NCBI GenBank assembly: GCA_965205275.1
Contig: OZ242168.1
Span: forward strand, 310,001-374,000
Source of the DNA: WTFY01 sp965205275
GTDB taxonomy: Bacteria; Pseudomonadota; Gammaproteobacteria; UBA4575
Direction: 5' to 3'
Length of the DNA: 64,000 bases
Part shown: one piece after another, positions 43,808 through 53,282 of the stretch
How the letters are laid out: the number at the start of each line of letters is the position of its first letter
Position numbering within the stretch: the first letter of the stretch is position 1
Made by a program: the position numbers and the translations under genes
Notes under the pieces: generated by a model
Told to the model about the DNA's origin: nothing
Database searches by the model: none
The model's input: only the letters and a program-made list of their open reading frames with translations

Positions 43808-44740
43808 TTACTTAAAGCTCTGTTTTTCCTTGATTTCCTGTAGTGTTTTGCAGTCGATGCATAGTGTTGCAGTAGGGCGGGCTTCCAATCTTTTAATGCC
43901 TATTTCAACCCCGCACGACTCACAATAGCCATATTCATCTGCATCAATGGCTGCCAATGTCTGGTTTATTTTTCGTACTAGCTTGCCTTCACGGTCACGT
44001 GTGCGTAATTCAAGGCTGAATTCCTCTTCTTGGGTTGCTCGGTCAGCAGGATCTGCAAACTGACTCGCATCTTTTTTCATGTGATCTACAGTGCGATTGA
44101 CTTCGTCAAGAAGGTCCTGTTTCCATTGTAATAAAATTTTGCGGAAATGCTCCAGCTGTTTTGGGCTCATGTAACTTTCACCACGATGCATGGTGTATGC
44201 CGTGATACCTTCGACAGGCAGGCTAATTGAAGCACGTTTTTTCTTCAGCAACTCAATACGCTTTTTCTTTTTTTCTTCTTTTTTAAGCTGGGCTTTTTCT
44301 GTTTCTATCCTTGGGTGAGCGGGCTTTTTGGCTAAAGTTTTTCTTTTAGCTGTGACTTTCTTTTTAGCGACTGGTCTTTTTTTAGGGGTTACCTTCTTTT
44401 TGGCAGTTGCTTTTCTGGCAGTTACGCGTTTTTTAACGCCCGTTTTCTTTTTAGCGACTGGTCTTTTTTTAGGGGTTACCTTCTTTTTGGCAGTTGCTTT
44501 TCTGGCAGTTACGCGTTTTTTAACGCCCGTTTTCTTTGTGGCCGCTGTTTTCTTTTTAACTGCAGGTTTCCTTTTGGCAACAGGTCTCCCTTTGGCCACC
44601 GTTTTCTTTTTAGCGACTGGTCTTTTTTTAGGGGTTACCTTCTTTTTGGCAGTTGCTTTTCTGGCAGTTACGCGTTTTTTAATGCCCGTACTCTTTTTGG
44701 CTACAGCCTTTTTCCGGGTAAGTGTTTTTTTAGCGACCAT
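43808..44740 (-). CDS. Histone-H1-like / DksA fusion protein
   Basis: The 310-residue product joins a very basic Lys/Ala/Thr-rich N-terminal tail (residues 1 to about 150) to a DksA/TraR domain with coiled coil and a zinc finger C-x2-C-x17-C-x2-C (CESCGVEIG...CIDCK). The tail contains three near-identical repeats (KKRVTARKATAKKKVTPKKR then PVAKKK), as in histone-H1-like proteins. DksA binds the RNA-polymerase secondary channel; the tail should bind nucleic acid. The acidic DxxDxA tip of DksA reads DPADRA here. Whether a separate DksA exists cannot be seen in this window. Confidence 0.88.
   Translation of the reverse strand: MVAKKTLTRKKAVAKKSTGIKKRVTARKATAKKKVTPKKRPVAKKKTVAKGRPVAKRKPAVKKKTAATKKTGVKKRVTARKATAKKKVTPKKRPVAKKKTGVKKRVTARKATAKKKVTPKKRPVAKKKVTAKRKTLAKKPAHPRIETEKAQLKKEEKKKKRIELLKKKRASISLPVEGITAYTMHRGESYMSPKQLEHFRKILLQWKQDLLDEVNRTVDHMKKDASQFADPADRATQEEEFSLELRTRDREGKLVRKINQTLAAIDADEYGYCESCGVEIGIKRLEARPTATLCIDCKTLQEIKEKQSFK
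44360..44690. repeat. In-frame repeats in the H1-like tail
   Basis: A block starting AGCGACTGGTCTTTTTTTAG recurs at 44366, 44453 and 44612, nearly identical at the DNA level over about 80 bp (offsets of 87 and 159 bp). Near identity suggests recent expansion and a length-variable tail. Confidence 0.85.
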
Positions 44741-44863
44741 AGAACCCTCGTTTTAAATCAAACGCTTTGATACCAGATAATAAGCTGTCTGGCAAGAACT
44801 CTTGGTATTGTTATTTTAATTGGAAAAGATTGCTTCAAAAAATCTGGTGAACAGAGTGTTATG

Positions 44864-46225
44864 CTACTCTATGCGTGCGTTGAGGTGTCCCTTGGCCAGT
44901 TGAATTAAAATCTTTTCATGTGGGGATGCCTGGTTGGCATCATGTAATATTTGGCCATTTTCCCCCAGTGTTACAATGGAATAGCCTCGATTCAAGGTGG
45001 CTAGCGGGCTTGCTGTATTCAGTGCATGGATCAGGGTTTCCAGTTTTTGCTTCCGTTGATCCATTTGCATGTGTAACAGATTGCTCAGGTACCCATACAG
45101 GTGCGTGAGATGAGTGCCGGATGCATCTACCTGGGACTCTGGCGACAGTTTTCCGAATCGGAGCAACAGGCTGATAAATCCGTTATCCTGACGGGAGTGT
45201 TCAAGTTTTATTGCGCTTTCTGCACGTATTTCCAGTTCAGCGAGATGCTGTTTATTTCTTTGCACAGTCAGTTTGGGATGCAGGTGTTCGAGTCGCTGCA
45301 CCATCCAGTCAACGGACTGATCAAGATTGCTTACAGCATTGTGAGTCAGATAGTTTATGGACTCATTATATTGCTCCAGGGTTTCAAGTACTTTGGCAAC
45401 ATGTGGCACAGTAAGTTCAGCTGCAGCAGAAGGTGTTGGTGCGCGCAGGTCTGCTACAAAGTCAGCAATAGTGAAATCTACCTCATGCCCGATGCCAGTA
45501 ACGATTGGCAGCCTAGATGCAAAAATGGCACGGGCTACTGACTCTTCATTAAAAGACCAAAGGTCCTCTATGGAGCCGCCACCCCGCGCCAGTATAATTA
45601 CATCACCGTCCCTGCGTTGATTGATGGTTTGTATCGCTTCCACCACCGCGCCTGCAGACGCCTCTCCCTGCACAGGTATTGCATAGACCCGTATGGCAAG
45701 CAGGGGAAACCGGCGACCGAGTACACTGAGAATATCCCGAAGCGCTGCTCCGGTTGCGGAGGTTACAATGCAAAGTGATGCGGGAAATGGAGGTAGGGCC
45801 TGTTTGTGTGCGGAACTGAATAGTCCCTCGTCGTTGAGCTTGCGTTTCAGTTCCTCATATCTGCGCTGCAAAATTCCGATACCTGCTTCTTCCATATGTT
45901 CAACGGTGATCTGGTATTCTCCGCGTGGCTCATACAACCCGACACGTGCCCTGACCAGCACGTGCATGCCATCTTTGGGCTGAAAGGGCAGCAGTTGGTT
46001 GGCGTGGCGAAACATTACACCGCGGACCTGCGCATATTCATCTTTCAGTGAGAAATACAAATGCCCTGATGCAGGCCGGGCGGTGTTGGAGAGTTCTCCC
46101 TCTATCCAAAGCAGAGGAAAATTTTGCTGTAATCGCTGTTTTACTTCCTGATTGAGTTGCTGGACAGAATAGACTCGCCGTTCTTTCTGCCCAGAATCTG
46201 GTTGTGGATGCTCTATATTGGACAT
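44864..46225 (-). CDS. xseA: Exodeoxyribonuclease VII large subunit
   Basis: The 453-residue protein has the N-terminal OB fold (YSVQQLNQEVKQRLQQNFPLLWIEGELSN, GHLYFSLKDEYAQVRGVMF) and the catalytic domain (RGGGSIEDLWSFNEESVARAI, PIVTGIGHEVDFTIADFVADLRAPTPSAAAE). With XseB it degrades single-stranded DNA. It is divergent from guaB, a common arrangement. Confidence 0.95.
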   Translation of the reverse strand: MSNIEHPQPDSGQKERRVYSVQQLNQEVKQRLQQNFPLLWIEGELSNTARPASGHLYFSLKDEYAQVRGVMFRHANQLLPFQPKDGMHVLVRARVGLYEPRGEYQITVEHMEEAGIGILQRRYEELKRKLNDEGLFSSAHKQALPPFPASLCIVTSATGAALRDILSVLGRRFPLLAIRVYAIPVQGEASAGAVVEAIQTINQRRDGDVIILARGGGSIEDLWSFNEESVARAIFASRLPIVTGIGHEVDFTIADFVADLRAPTPSAAAELTVPHVAKVLETLEQYNESINYLTHNAVSNLDQSVDWMVQRLEHLHPKLTVQRNKQHLAELEIRAESAIKLEHSRQDNGFISLLLRFGKLSPESQVDASGTHLTHLYGYLSNLLHMQMDQRKQKLETLIHALNTASPLATLNRGYSIVTLGENGQILHDANQASPHEKILIQLAKGHLNARIE

Positions 46226-46274
46226 TTTAGCTGTTTAAAAGGAACGGGCTGTATACCCTTAATGTCAAAATAAG

Positions 46275-46303
46275 TTTACCGTGAAATATGCAATCTCTAT
46301 AAT
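46275..46303 (+). promoter_or_regulatory. Promoter of guaB
   Basis: TTTACC at 46275-46280 and a perfect TATAAT at 46298-46303 are spaced 17 bp, 29 bp before the guaB start. Confidence 0.65.
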
Positions 46304-46332
46304 AAACTGCCTTTTACGGCACAGGACCACTT

Positions 46333-47790
46333 ATGCAAATTAAATATGACGCGCTAACATTTGATGATGTCTCTCTAGTTCCGGCCCACTCCAGCGTGTT
46401 ACCGCGCGATGTAGGTCTCACGACACAGCTTACCCGCGAGATCACTTTAAATATACCATTGCTTTCTTCTGCCATGGACACTGTGACGGAGGGTCGGCTG
46501 GCAATTTCAATGGCACAGGAGGGCGGGTTTGGCGTGATCCATAAAAATCTGTCGATTGCAAATCAGGCCGACGAGGTACGTCTAGTCAAGAAGTTTGAAA
46601 GCGGTGTCATCAAGGACCCCATATGCGTAGACCCCACCAGCAGTATCGGAGAGGTGCTGGAGCTTACCCGGGAAAAAAATATTTCAGGGGTTCCGGTGGT
46701 AGAAGGTGAGTCACTGGTAGGTATTGTTACCAGTCGTGATTTGCGATTTGAAACGCGCAGGGATGAGCCTGTGTCAGAAATCATGACTACACAGGAGCAC
46801 TTGGTTACCGTCAAGGAAGGTACCGGAAAAGAAGAAATCCAGACTTTGTTGCATGAGCATCGAATTGAGAAGGTTCTGGTGGTAAATGATAAGTTTGAGT
46901 TGCGTGGATTAATCACAGTCAAGGACATTCAAAAGTCGACTGATTTTCCTCATGCTTGCAAGGATGAAGAAGGACGGCTTCTGGTGGGTGCAGCAGTGAG
47001 TGTTGGGCCTGAAACCGAGCAGCGTGTGGATGGGCTGGTACAGGCCGGTGTGGATGTGATAGTGGTAGATACTGCTCATGGGGATTCACAGGCGGTGTTC
47101 GATCGCGTACGCTGGATAAAGAAAGTGTATCCCCAGGTTCAGGTTATTGGCGGTAATATTGCAACGGGCGAAGCGGCAAAAGGTCTGATTCAGGCAGGGG
47201 CCGATGCCGTAAAAGTAGGCATTGGACCCGGCTCAATCTGCACAACTAGGATCGTGGCAGGTGTCGGTGTGCCGCAAATCAGTGCGGTGGATAATGTTCA
47301 TCAGGCCATCAAATCCGAGGTTCCGGTCATTGCAGATGGAGGGATACGTTATTCGGGAGATGTGGCCAAGGCCATTGCTGCAGGAGCTAATACGGTCATG
47401 ATAGGCGGGCTGTTTGCAGGTACCAAAGAGGCACCGGGTGAGGTAGAACTCTATCAGGGGCGCTCTTACAAGACCTATCGCGGTATGGGCTCCTTGTCTG
47501 CAATGCAGATGGGGTCAGGGGATCGTTATTTCCAGGATGAAGATTCAGCCAAGGGAAAATATGTTCCCGAAGGGATCGAAGGGCGGGTGCCGTATAAAGG
47601 TACCATAGTTACCATTATACAACAGCTGTTGGGTGGGTTACGTTCCAGCATGGGTTATGTAGGTTGTACTGGTATTGAAGAAATGCGCGTCAAGCCGGAG
47701 TTTGTGCGGATTTCATCGGCCGGGATGCGCGAGAGTCATGTGCATGATGTGACCATTACCAAGGAATCACCCAACTACCATATTGAATAA
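46333..47790 (+). CDS. guaB: IMP dehydrogenase
   Basis: The 485-residue enzyme converts IMP to XMP, the committed step of GMP synthesis. The barrel start LTFDDVSLVPAHSSVLP, two CBS domains (about residues 93-205), and the catalytic loop KVGIGPGSICTTR with its Cys are present, as is GMGSLSAM. It precedes guaA by 50 bp. Confidence 0.97.
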   Translation: MQIKYDALTFDDVSLVPAHSSVLPRDVGLTTQLTREITLNIPLLSSAMDTVTEGRLAISMAQEGGFGVIHKNLSIANQADEVRLVKKFESGVIKDPICVDPTSSIGEVLELTREKNISGVPVVEGESLVGIVTSRDLRFETRRDEPVSEIMTTQEHLVTVKEGTGKEEIQTLLHEHRIEKVLVVNDKFELRGLITVKDIQKSTDFPHACKDEEGRLLVGAAVSVGPETEQRVDGLVQAGVDVIVVDTAHGDSQAVFDRVRWIKKVYPQVQVIGGNIATGEAAKGLIQAGADAVKVGIGPGSICTTRIVAGVGVPQISAVDNVHQAIKSEVPVIADGGIRYSGDVAKAIAAGANTVMIGGLFAGTKEAPGEVELYQGRSYKTYRGMGSLSAMQMGSGDRYFQDEDSAKGKYVPEGIEGRVPYKGTIVTIIQQLLGGLRSSMGYVGCTGIEEMRVKPEFVRISSAGMRESHVHDVTITKESPNYHIE

Positions 47791-47840
47791 CAGATCGTGT
47801 TTTCGGCATATACATCCAGCTTCTTTTTTAGTGTGTAGCG

Positions 47841-49415
47841 ATGACTGATATCCGGGCAGACAAGGTTTTAATTCTCGATTTCGGGTCCCAATATACGCAA
47901 CTTATTGCCAGACGTATCCGTGAGATAGGTACGTACTGCGAGATATACCCCTGGGATGCCTCCATGGAAAGGGTCATAGCTTTTCGTGCAAAAGGTATTG
48001 TGTTATCGGGAGGTCCGGAATCTGTCACTGCAGACAATGCATACGATGCGATTGCGCCGGTATTTGACCAGGGAATCCCGGTGCTGGGCATTTGTTATGG
48101 CATGCAGGCCATGGCTAAACACATGGGAGGGGAGGTTGAGGCTTCAGGTCAGCGGGAATTTGGCTATGCCCAGGTGAAAGTGGAATCGGGTTCTGAACTA
48201 CTGAATGGTATCAGTGGCGATAAAATACAAAATGGTATCAACATTCTTGATGTCTGGATGTCACACGGTGACCGGGTAGTAAAGCTGCCTGACGGATTCA
48301 GCGTGATTGGCAGCACCGGGAGTTCACCTATTGCAGCCATCGCCCATGAACAAAAAAGACTGTTTGGCCTGCAGTTTCATCCTGAAGTCACACATACCAG
48401 ACAGGGTAGACAGATTCTGGAACGTTTTGTCAACAGGATTTGTGGTTGTGGTACAAGCTGGACTGCCGCAAACGTCATCCGCGAATCTGTTGAACAGATT
48501 CGCCAGCAGGTGGGCAAAGACCAGGTTTTGCTTGCATTGTCAGGAGGTGTGGATTCATCTGTTGTAGCTGCACTGCTGTGCAAAGCCATTAGCGATCAGT
48601 TGACCTGCATTTTTGTTGATACCGGCCTATTACGCCTCAACGAAGGGGATCAGGTCATGCAGACTTTTGCACGGCATATGGAGATAAAAGTGATACGGGT
48701 GAACGCCGGGCAACAGTATTTCAATGCGCTGAAGGGTGTTGCAGACCCTGAACAGAAGCGCATCATCATTGGAAATCTTTTTATTAAAATTTTTGAAGCC
48801 GAGGCGAAAAAACTCAGTAACGTTAAATGGCTGGCACAAGGAACAATCTATCCAGATGTTATTGAGTCGGCCGGTGGGGCAACAGGTAAGGCCGATCTAA
48901 TCAAATCTCACCACAATGTTGCCGGGTTGCCGCAGGATATGGATCTGAAGCTTATCGAACCCTTGAAGGAATTATTCAAGGACGAAGTTCGTAAAGTAGG
49001 CCTGGAGCTTGGACTGCCCCACGAAATTATTTTTCGACATCCCTTTCCGGGTCCAGGTCTTGGCGTTCGTATACTGGGTTCGATAAACAGGAAATATGCG
49101 AGCCTGTTGCAACGGGTGGATGATATTTTTATCACTGAACTCAGAAAGCATGATTTATATGATCAGGTTTCGCAGGCCTTTGCGGTGTTTTTGCCGGTAA
49201 AGTCTGTGGGGGTTATGGGAGATGGCAGAAAATACGAATATGTCGTTGCGCTGCGCGCTGTTGAAACGGCTGATTTTATGACTGCACGCTGGGCGCAGCT
49301 TCCCTATGAATTTCTGGATCATGTCTCCCGGCGCATCATCAATGAAGTCAGTGGAATCTCTAGGGTCACCTACGATATATCGGGGAAACCACCTGCTACG
49401 ATCGAGTGGGAGTGA
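47841..49415 (+). CDS. guaA: GMP synthase (glutamine-hydrolysing)
   Basis: The 524-residue enzyme aminates XMP to GMP. The class I amidotransferase triad is visible (Cys in VLGICYGMQAMA; His and Glu in LQFHPEVTHT), followed by the ATP-pyrophosphatase loop ALSGGVDSSV and the C-terminal dimerisation domain ending SGKPPATIEWE. It is complete. Confidence 0.97.
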   Translation: MTDIRADKVLILDFGSQYTQLIARRIREIGTYCEIYPWDASMERVIAFRAKGIVLSGGPESVTADNAYDAIAPVFDQGIPVLGICYGMQAMAKHMGGEVEASGQREFGYAQVKVESGSELLNGISGDKIQNGINILDVWMSHGDRVVKLPDGFSVIGSTGSSPIAAIAHEQKRLFGLQFHPEVTHTRQGRQILERFVNRICGCGTSWTAANVIRESVEQIRQQVGKDQVLLALSGGVDSSVVAALLCKAISDQLTCIFVDTGLLRLNEGDQVMQTFARHMEIKVIRVNAGQQYFNALKGVADPEQKRIIIGNLFIKIFEAEAKKLSNVKWLAQGTIYPDVIESAGGATGKADLIKSHHNVAGLPQDMDLKLIEPLKELFKDEVRKVGLELGLPHEIIFRHPFPGPGLGVRILGSINRKYASLLQRVDDIFITELRKHDLYDQVSQAFAVFLPVKSVGVMGDGRKYEYVVALRAVETADFMTARWAQLPYEFLDHVSRRIINEVSGISRVTYDISGKPPATIEWE

Positions 49416-49619
49416 GCAGTATTTTAAAGGACTCAGTAAAAATAATAACTTGCTGCAGTACTCTACGTGACAGACTTTAATTAATATAGCTTTGTTCATT
49501 ACAGGCGTTACTGTTCTGAAATTGAACCGGGCAAACCCTCTATTAAAGGGTTCCTCTTCCGCCCACCAAAGTTCAACAGGAAATTGCTTAAAAGCTGGAG
49601 AAGTATCAAAAGATCATCG

Positions 49620-49835
49620 ATGTATGCAGACAGGCACCAAAGTGGGGAAATTGTCGAAAACTACAAACCCACCAGCGACATTGATCCAAGTTGGAAGATT
49701 AAAACCTGTGAAGGTGTACCTTTTGGCATAATAGATGGGGAGAGAGGTAAAAAAATTACCTATCCGGCAATGACTTCTCCGATGAGCGATATTGTCTTTT
49801 CTCGAATACTAAAAATATCAGACAAATGGTTTTAA
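49620..49835 (+). CDS. Hypothetical small ORF, 71 aa, in duplication unit 1
   Basis: The frame from ATG 49620 ends with VFSRILKISDKWF and is soluble with no recognised motif. In unit 2 the 16-bp deletion shifts the upstream reading frame, so the copy there has no start. There is no strong ribosome site, and it may be non-coding leader DNA of tadA. Confidence 0.25.
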   Translation: MYADRHQSGEIVENYKPTSDIDPSWKIKTCEGVPFGIIDGERGKKITYPAMTSPMSDIVFSRILKISDKWF

Positions 49836-49883
49836 TTTCTCCAAGACAATTGAGCGGGGATAGCCTGTACCTGTGTAATATCT

Positions 49884-50156
49884 GTGACCGGGGATTTTTT
49901 GACTGACGACGAACACTGGATGCATGAGGCCTGTACGCTGGCACAGCATGCCAAGGCAAACCAGGAGGTACCCGTCGGTGCAGTCATTGTTCATGAAGGA
50001 AAAATCATTGGCAAGGGTTGCAACCAGCCAATACTTGCCAATGACCCCAGCGCGCATGCCGAAATCATTGCCATACGTGCTGCGGCAAAGTCTTTGCGCA
50101 ACTACCGACTGCTCAATACCACTTTGTATGTAACCCTGGAGCCTTGTGTGATGTAA
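49884..50156 (+). pseudogene. Truncated first copy of tadA
   Basis: This copy repeats the first 90 codons of the complete tadA exactly, including the zinc ligand and catalytic Glu in SAHAEI, and stops inside the second zinc motif (EPCVM then TAA). The last Cys of PCxxC and the C-terminal half are missing, so it cannot form the active site. It is the product of the tandem duplication. Confidence 0.9.
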
Positions 50157-50432
50157 AAGCTGGAGAAGTATCAAAAGATCATCGATGTATGCAGACAGGT
50201 TGTCGAAAACTACAAACCCACCAGCGACATTGATCCAAGTTGGAAGATTAAAACCTGTGAAGGTGTACCTTTTGGCATAATAGATGGGGAGAGAGGTAAA
50301 AAAATTACCTATCCGGCAATGACTTCTCCGATGAGCGATATTGTCTTTTCTCGAATACTAAAAATATCAGACAAATGGTTTTAATTTCTCCAAGACAATT
50401 GAGCGGGGATAGCCTGTACCTGTGTAATATCT

Positions 50433-50921
50433 GTGACCGGGGATTTTTTGACTGACGACGAACACTGGATGCATGAGGCCTGTACGCTGGCACAGCATGC
50501 CAAGGCAAACCAGGAGGTACCCGTCGGTGCAGTCATTGTTCATGAAGGAAAAATCATTGGCAAGGGTTGCAACCAGCCAATACTTGCCAATGACCCCAGC
50601 GCGCATGCCGAAATCATTGCCATACGTGCTGCGGCAAAGTCTTTGCGCAACTACCGACTGCTCAATACCACTTTGTATGTAACCCTGGAGCCTTGTGTGA
50701 TGTGTGTGGGAGCCATCGTGCATGCAAGAATCAAACGGCTGGTATTTGGTGCCTATGAGCCCAGGACAGGAGCAGCCGGTTCGGTGTTTGACCTGCTAGC
50801 AGACCGAAGGCACAACCACTCAGTTGAGTTGACAGCAGGCGTCCTGGAGCAGGATTGCAGCCGGTTACTGAAAGAATTTTTTGAATTGCGCCGCCAGGCT
50901 GCCAGAAATAAATACTCCTGA
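50433..50921 (+). CDS. tadA: tRNA-specific adenosine deaminase
   Basis: The 162-residue enzyme makes inosine 34 in tRNA-Arg(ACG). The deaminase zinc motifs HAE (SAHAEI) and PCxxC (EPCVMCVGAIVHARI) are complete, and the C-terminal helix is present. The start is GTG at 50433; an alternative ATG lies at 50469. It follows guaA as in many gammaproteobacteria, now separated by the duplicated segment. Confidence 0.94.
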   Translation: MTGDFLTDDEHWMHEACTLAQHAKANQEVPVGAVIVHEGKIIGKGCNQPILANDPSAHAEIIAIRAAAKSLRNYRLLNTTLYVTLEPCVMCVGAIVHARIKRLVFGAYEPRTGAAGSVFDLLADRRHNHSVELTAGVLEQDCSRLLKEFFELRRQAARNKYS

Positions 50922-51392
50922 TAAATGAATGGCTTATCTGATATCTTTCCAGTTTTTCCAGATAAAATCTGTTTCGAGTATTCCAGTGAATCCCCTGGTC
51001 TCGCTGGCGGGTATCCGGATGTAGCATGCAGCTTGCCCTGCGGCAATAAAAATAATGGAGGATATACGGAAATATTGGCTTTCGCATAAATGGATATTTC
51101 AGGTATAAATGGCAAACAGCTTGTACTAATGCTTGCAAAGCATTAGTTTGCTGGTGTAAGTTCAGTACTCGTTAAGTTTCTGTAGACTAAGAAATAACTG
51201 CTGATGCATAGGCTTTACTGGTAAGGCAAACAGGTTGGTTAGAGTAAAGTCAATAAAGTGCTGGCATTTGATGCTTTCAATCTTGAGCTTCTGATTTCGG
51301 TAAACCAAAAGTTAGGGTATCCTAGTGAGCAGCATAAATAAGTATAATTCCCGTACTCAGCAGATGGAGAAATTAGGGGTTTAGGTTTTTAC
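50922..51392. other. Gene-free stretch with an inverted repeat
   Basis: No supported gene lies in these 471 bp. ACTAATGCTT (51125-51134) and AAGCATTAGT (51138-51147) form a perfect 10-bp inverted repeat with a 3-base centre, with no clear T-run; it may be an operator or a factor-dependent terminator ahead of the CoA-ligase unit. Confidence 0.5.
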
Positions 51393-53279
51393 ATGGATAC
51401 ATTTCCAAGTCTTTTCCAACAACAAAGCAGGACACGTAGTACAGACCCGGCCATCCGCGTAAAGCGGCTCGGGTTGTGGCGCAGCTGGACATGGGGCGAA
51501 GCGGGTTCCATTGTGGAAAATTCAGCATGCGGTTTGGCTGCCAAAGGGCTCAGGCCAGAAGAAAAAGTTGCCATCATCGGGAACAATATTCCCGAACTTT
51601 ATCTGGCAATGATCGCTGTACAGTGTTTGGGTGCAGTACCGGTTCCGGTCCATCCTGATTCCAATACCGAGGAGCTTGTATCCTTCCTAAACAATTGTGA
51701 AGCCAAATTTGCCATTGTCCAGGACCAACAGCAGGTTGACGCGCTATATGACGTAATTGATCAGTGTCAGCATCTCAGCGATCTTATCTATTACGATGGT
51801 CGTGGCATGCAGGGGTATGACCACAAGCATTTGAGCAGCTTTAAGGAGTTACAGGAAGCAGGTAAAAAGTTTGAATCTGAGCATCCCGACTTTTTTGAAG
51901 ATGCCGCCAGGAAAGTCACACAGGATACGGATGCCTTTATAATTTACACCTCAGGTACATCAGGCCAGGAACGTGGTGCGGTGCATACCCATGGGAGCAT
52001 GATTAATACAGGCAAGGTTTTTGCTGAGCAGGAAAGAATCCGGCAAACCGAGGTGGTTATTGCATTAATGCCCCTGTCCTATGCGGCAAATCTTTTGTTT
52101 ACCTATACATTATGGTTATTAAGGGGTTTTGTAATCAATTGCCCCGAAAGCAATGAAACCATCATGGGTGATTTGCGTGAGGTAGGTCCGACCATACTTT
52201 ATGCGCCTCCACATTTTTACAAACAATTGTATGCGGAAATTACTGCTAGGTCGCAGCGGTCCAGTACCAAGTCTTTTGATAGATGGTTTAAGGTTGCACG
52301 TACGAACCGGGAAATATTCCTCAATGGTGGCAAAATAAAGGGGTTCAGAAGCCTTGCATTCAAGATAGGCAGCATAATGATGTTTGCACCGCTCAAGAAT
52401 GTGTACGGATTGTCCAATTTGCGCAAGGCATTTACCGGCGGCGATATCATGAGCAGTGAAGTCTTCAATTTTTATCGCAGTATCGGTGTGCACCTGAAAA
52501 AAACATACGGCACTGCAGAAAGTGCCGGATTTATCTGTATACAGGGACCGGTTCAGATCAACAGCCCCTCTGGTGAATTTGTTATGGGTTCACCGCTATC
52601 CGGTGTAGAGGCCAAACAGTGTGAAGGGGGAGAGATTGCATTCAGGGGGGTTAATGCTTTCAAGGAGTATTTTGCTCATCCTAGAGCTACCTCAGCTGCT
52701 AAGGATGCTGAAGGCTGGGTGAGGACAGGTGACCTGGGAGAAATTGACGAGAGAGGTGCTATCAGAATTACAGGCCGTGTGGATGCATTAGGGAAATTCA
52801 GTAACGGTGATACCTTTGCACCACAATTGGTTGAGAACGCATTAAAGTCATCTCCATATATCAAGGATGCCATGGCGGTGGGTGATGGCAAGGATTCACT
52901 CGCTTCATTTGTAATCATTGATGGAGATACGGTTGGCACCTGGGCTGAAGCCAATAACATACGCTTTACCGGTTACCGGGACCTGGCAACCAAAGACGAG
53001 GTGTATGATCTGGTTAGTAAAACGGTAAGCGATATCAATGCGCACATTGAGCAAATAGAGGGCAAAGCCTGCCCGCCTATAAAACGTTATCTGATTATGC
53101 ACAGAGAGTTCAATGTGAATTCTGGGGAAATTACCCGTTCAAAAAAAATCAGGCGGGATGTTGTTATGGGAAGACACAAAGCACTGATTGAAGCATTGTA
53201 CTCATCGCAACAAGCTTATGAAGTCAAGGATTCTTCAAGTGGTGAAACGCTTGCAAAAATAAAATTGAAGTCGGCGTGA
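51393..53279 (+). CDS. AMP-dependent acyl-CoA synthetase
   Basis: The 628-residue ANL-superfamily enzyme has the P-loop IIYTSGTSGQERGAVHTHG, the adenylate motif LKKTYGTAESAGF and the hinge GWVRTGDLGEIDERGAIRITGR. Its length and arrangement resemble long-chain acyl-CoA synthetases. It activates a carboxylic acid with ATP and CoA; the substrate is not set by sequence. It lies 3 bp ahead of the importer ATPase gene, so the acid is probably what the importer brings in, or is made from it. Confidence 0.88.
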   Translation: MDTFPSLFQQQSRTRSTDPAIRVKRLGLWRSWTWGEAGSIVENSACGLAAKGLRPEEKVAIIGNNIPELYLAMIAVQCLGAVPVPVHPDSNTEELVSFLNNCEAKFAIVQDQQQVDALYDVIDQCQHLSDLIYYDGRGMQGYDHKHLSSFKELQEAGKKFESEHPDFFEDAARKVTQDTDAFIIYTSGTSGQERGAVHTHGSMINTGKVFAEQERIRQTEVVIALMPLSYAANLLFTYTLWLLRGFVINCPESNETIMGDLREVGPTILYAPPHFYKQLYAEITARSQRSSTKSFDRWFKVARTNREIFLNGGKIKGFRSLAFKIGSIMMFAPLKNVYGLSNLRKAFTGGDIMSSEVFNFYRSIGVHLKKTYGTAESAGFICIQGPVQINSPSGEFVMGSPLSGVEAKQCEGGEIAFRGVNAFKEYFAHPRATSAAKDAEGWVRTGDLGEIDERGAIRITGRVDALGKFSNGDTFAPQLVENALKSSPYIKDAMAVGDGKDSLASFVIIDGDTVGTWAEANNIRFTGYRDLATKDEVYDLVSKTVSDINAHIEQIEGKACPPIKRYLIMHREFNVNSGEITRSKKIRRDVVMGRHKALIEALYSSQQAYEVKDSSSGETLAKIKLKSA

Positions 53280-53282
53280 GAG

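Larger units (their letters stand above)
49589..50702 (+). repeat. Tandem duplication spanning the 5' part of tadA
   Basis: Unit 1 (49589-50153) and unit 2 (50154-50702) are identical except that unit 2 lacks 16 bp present at 49635-49650. The unit covers the tadA upstream region and the first 90 codons of tadA. At the junction, tadA codon ATG is followed directly by TAAAAGC, truncating the first copy. Only one shared base is seen at the junction. Confidence 0.9.

Noticed and set aside
44328..44756. Plus-strand ORF encoding a repetitive hydrophobic protein
   Set aside because: It is the antisense of the Lys-rich repeats of the DksA fusion (lysine codons read as Phe/Leu), has no ribosome site and ends with the repeat region.
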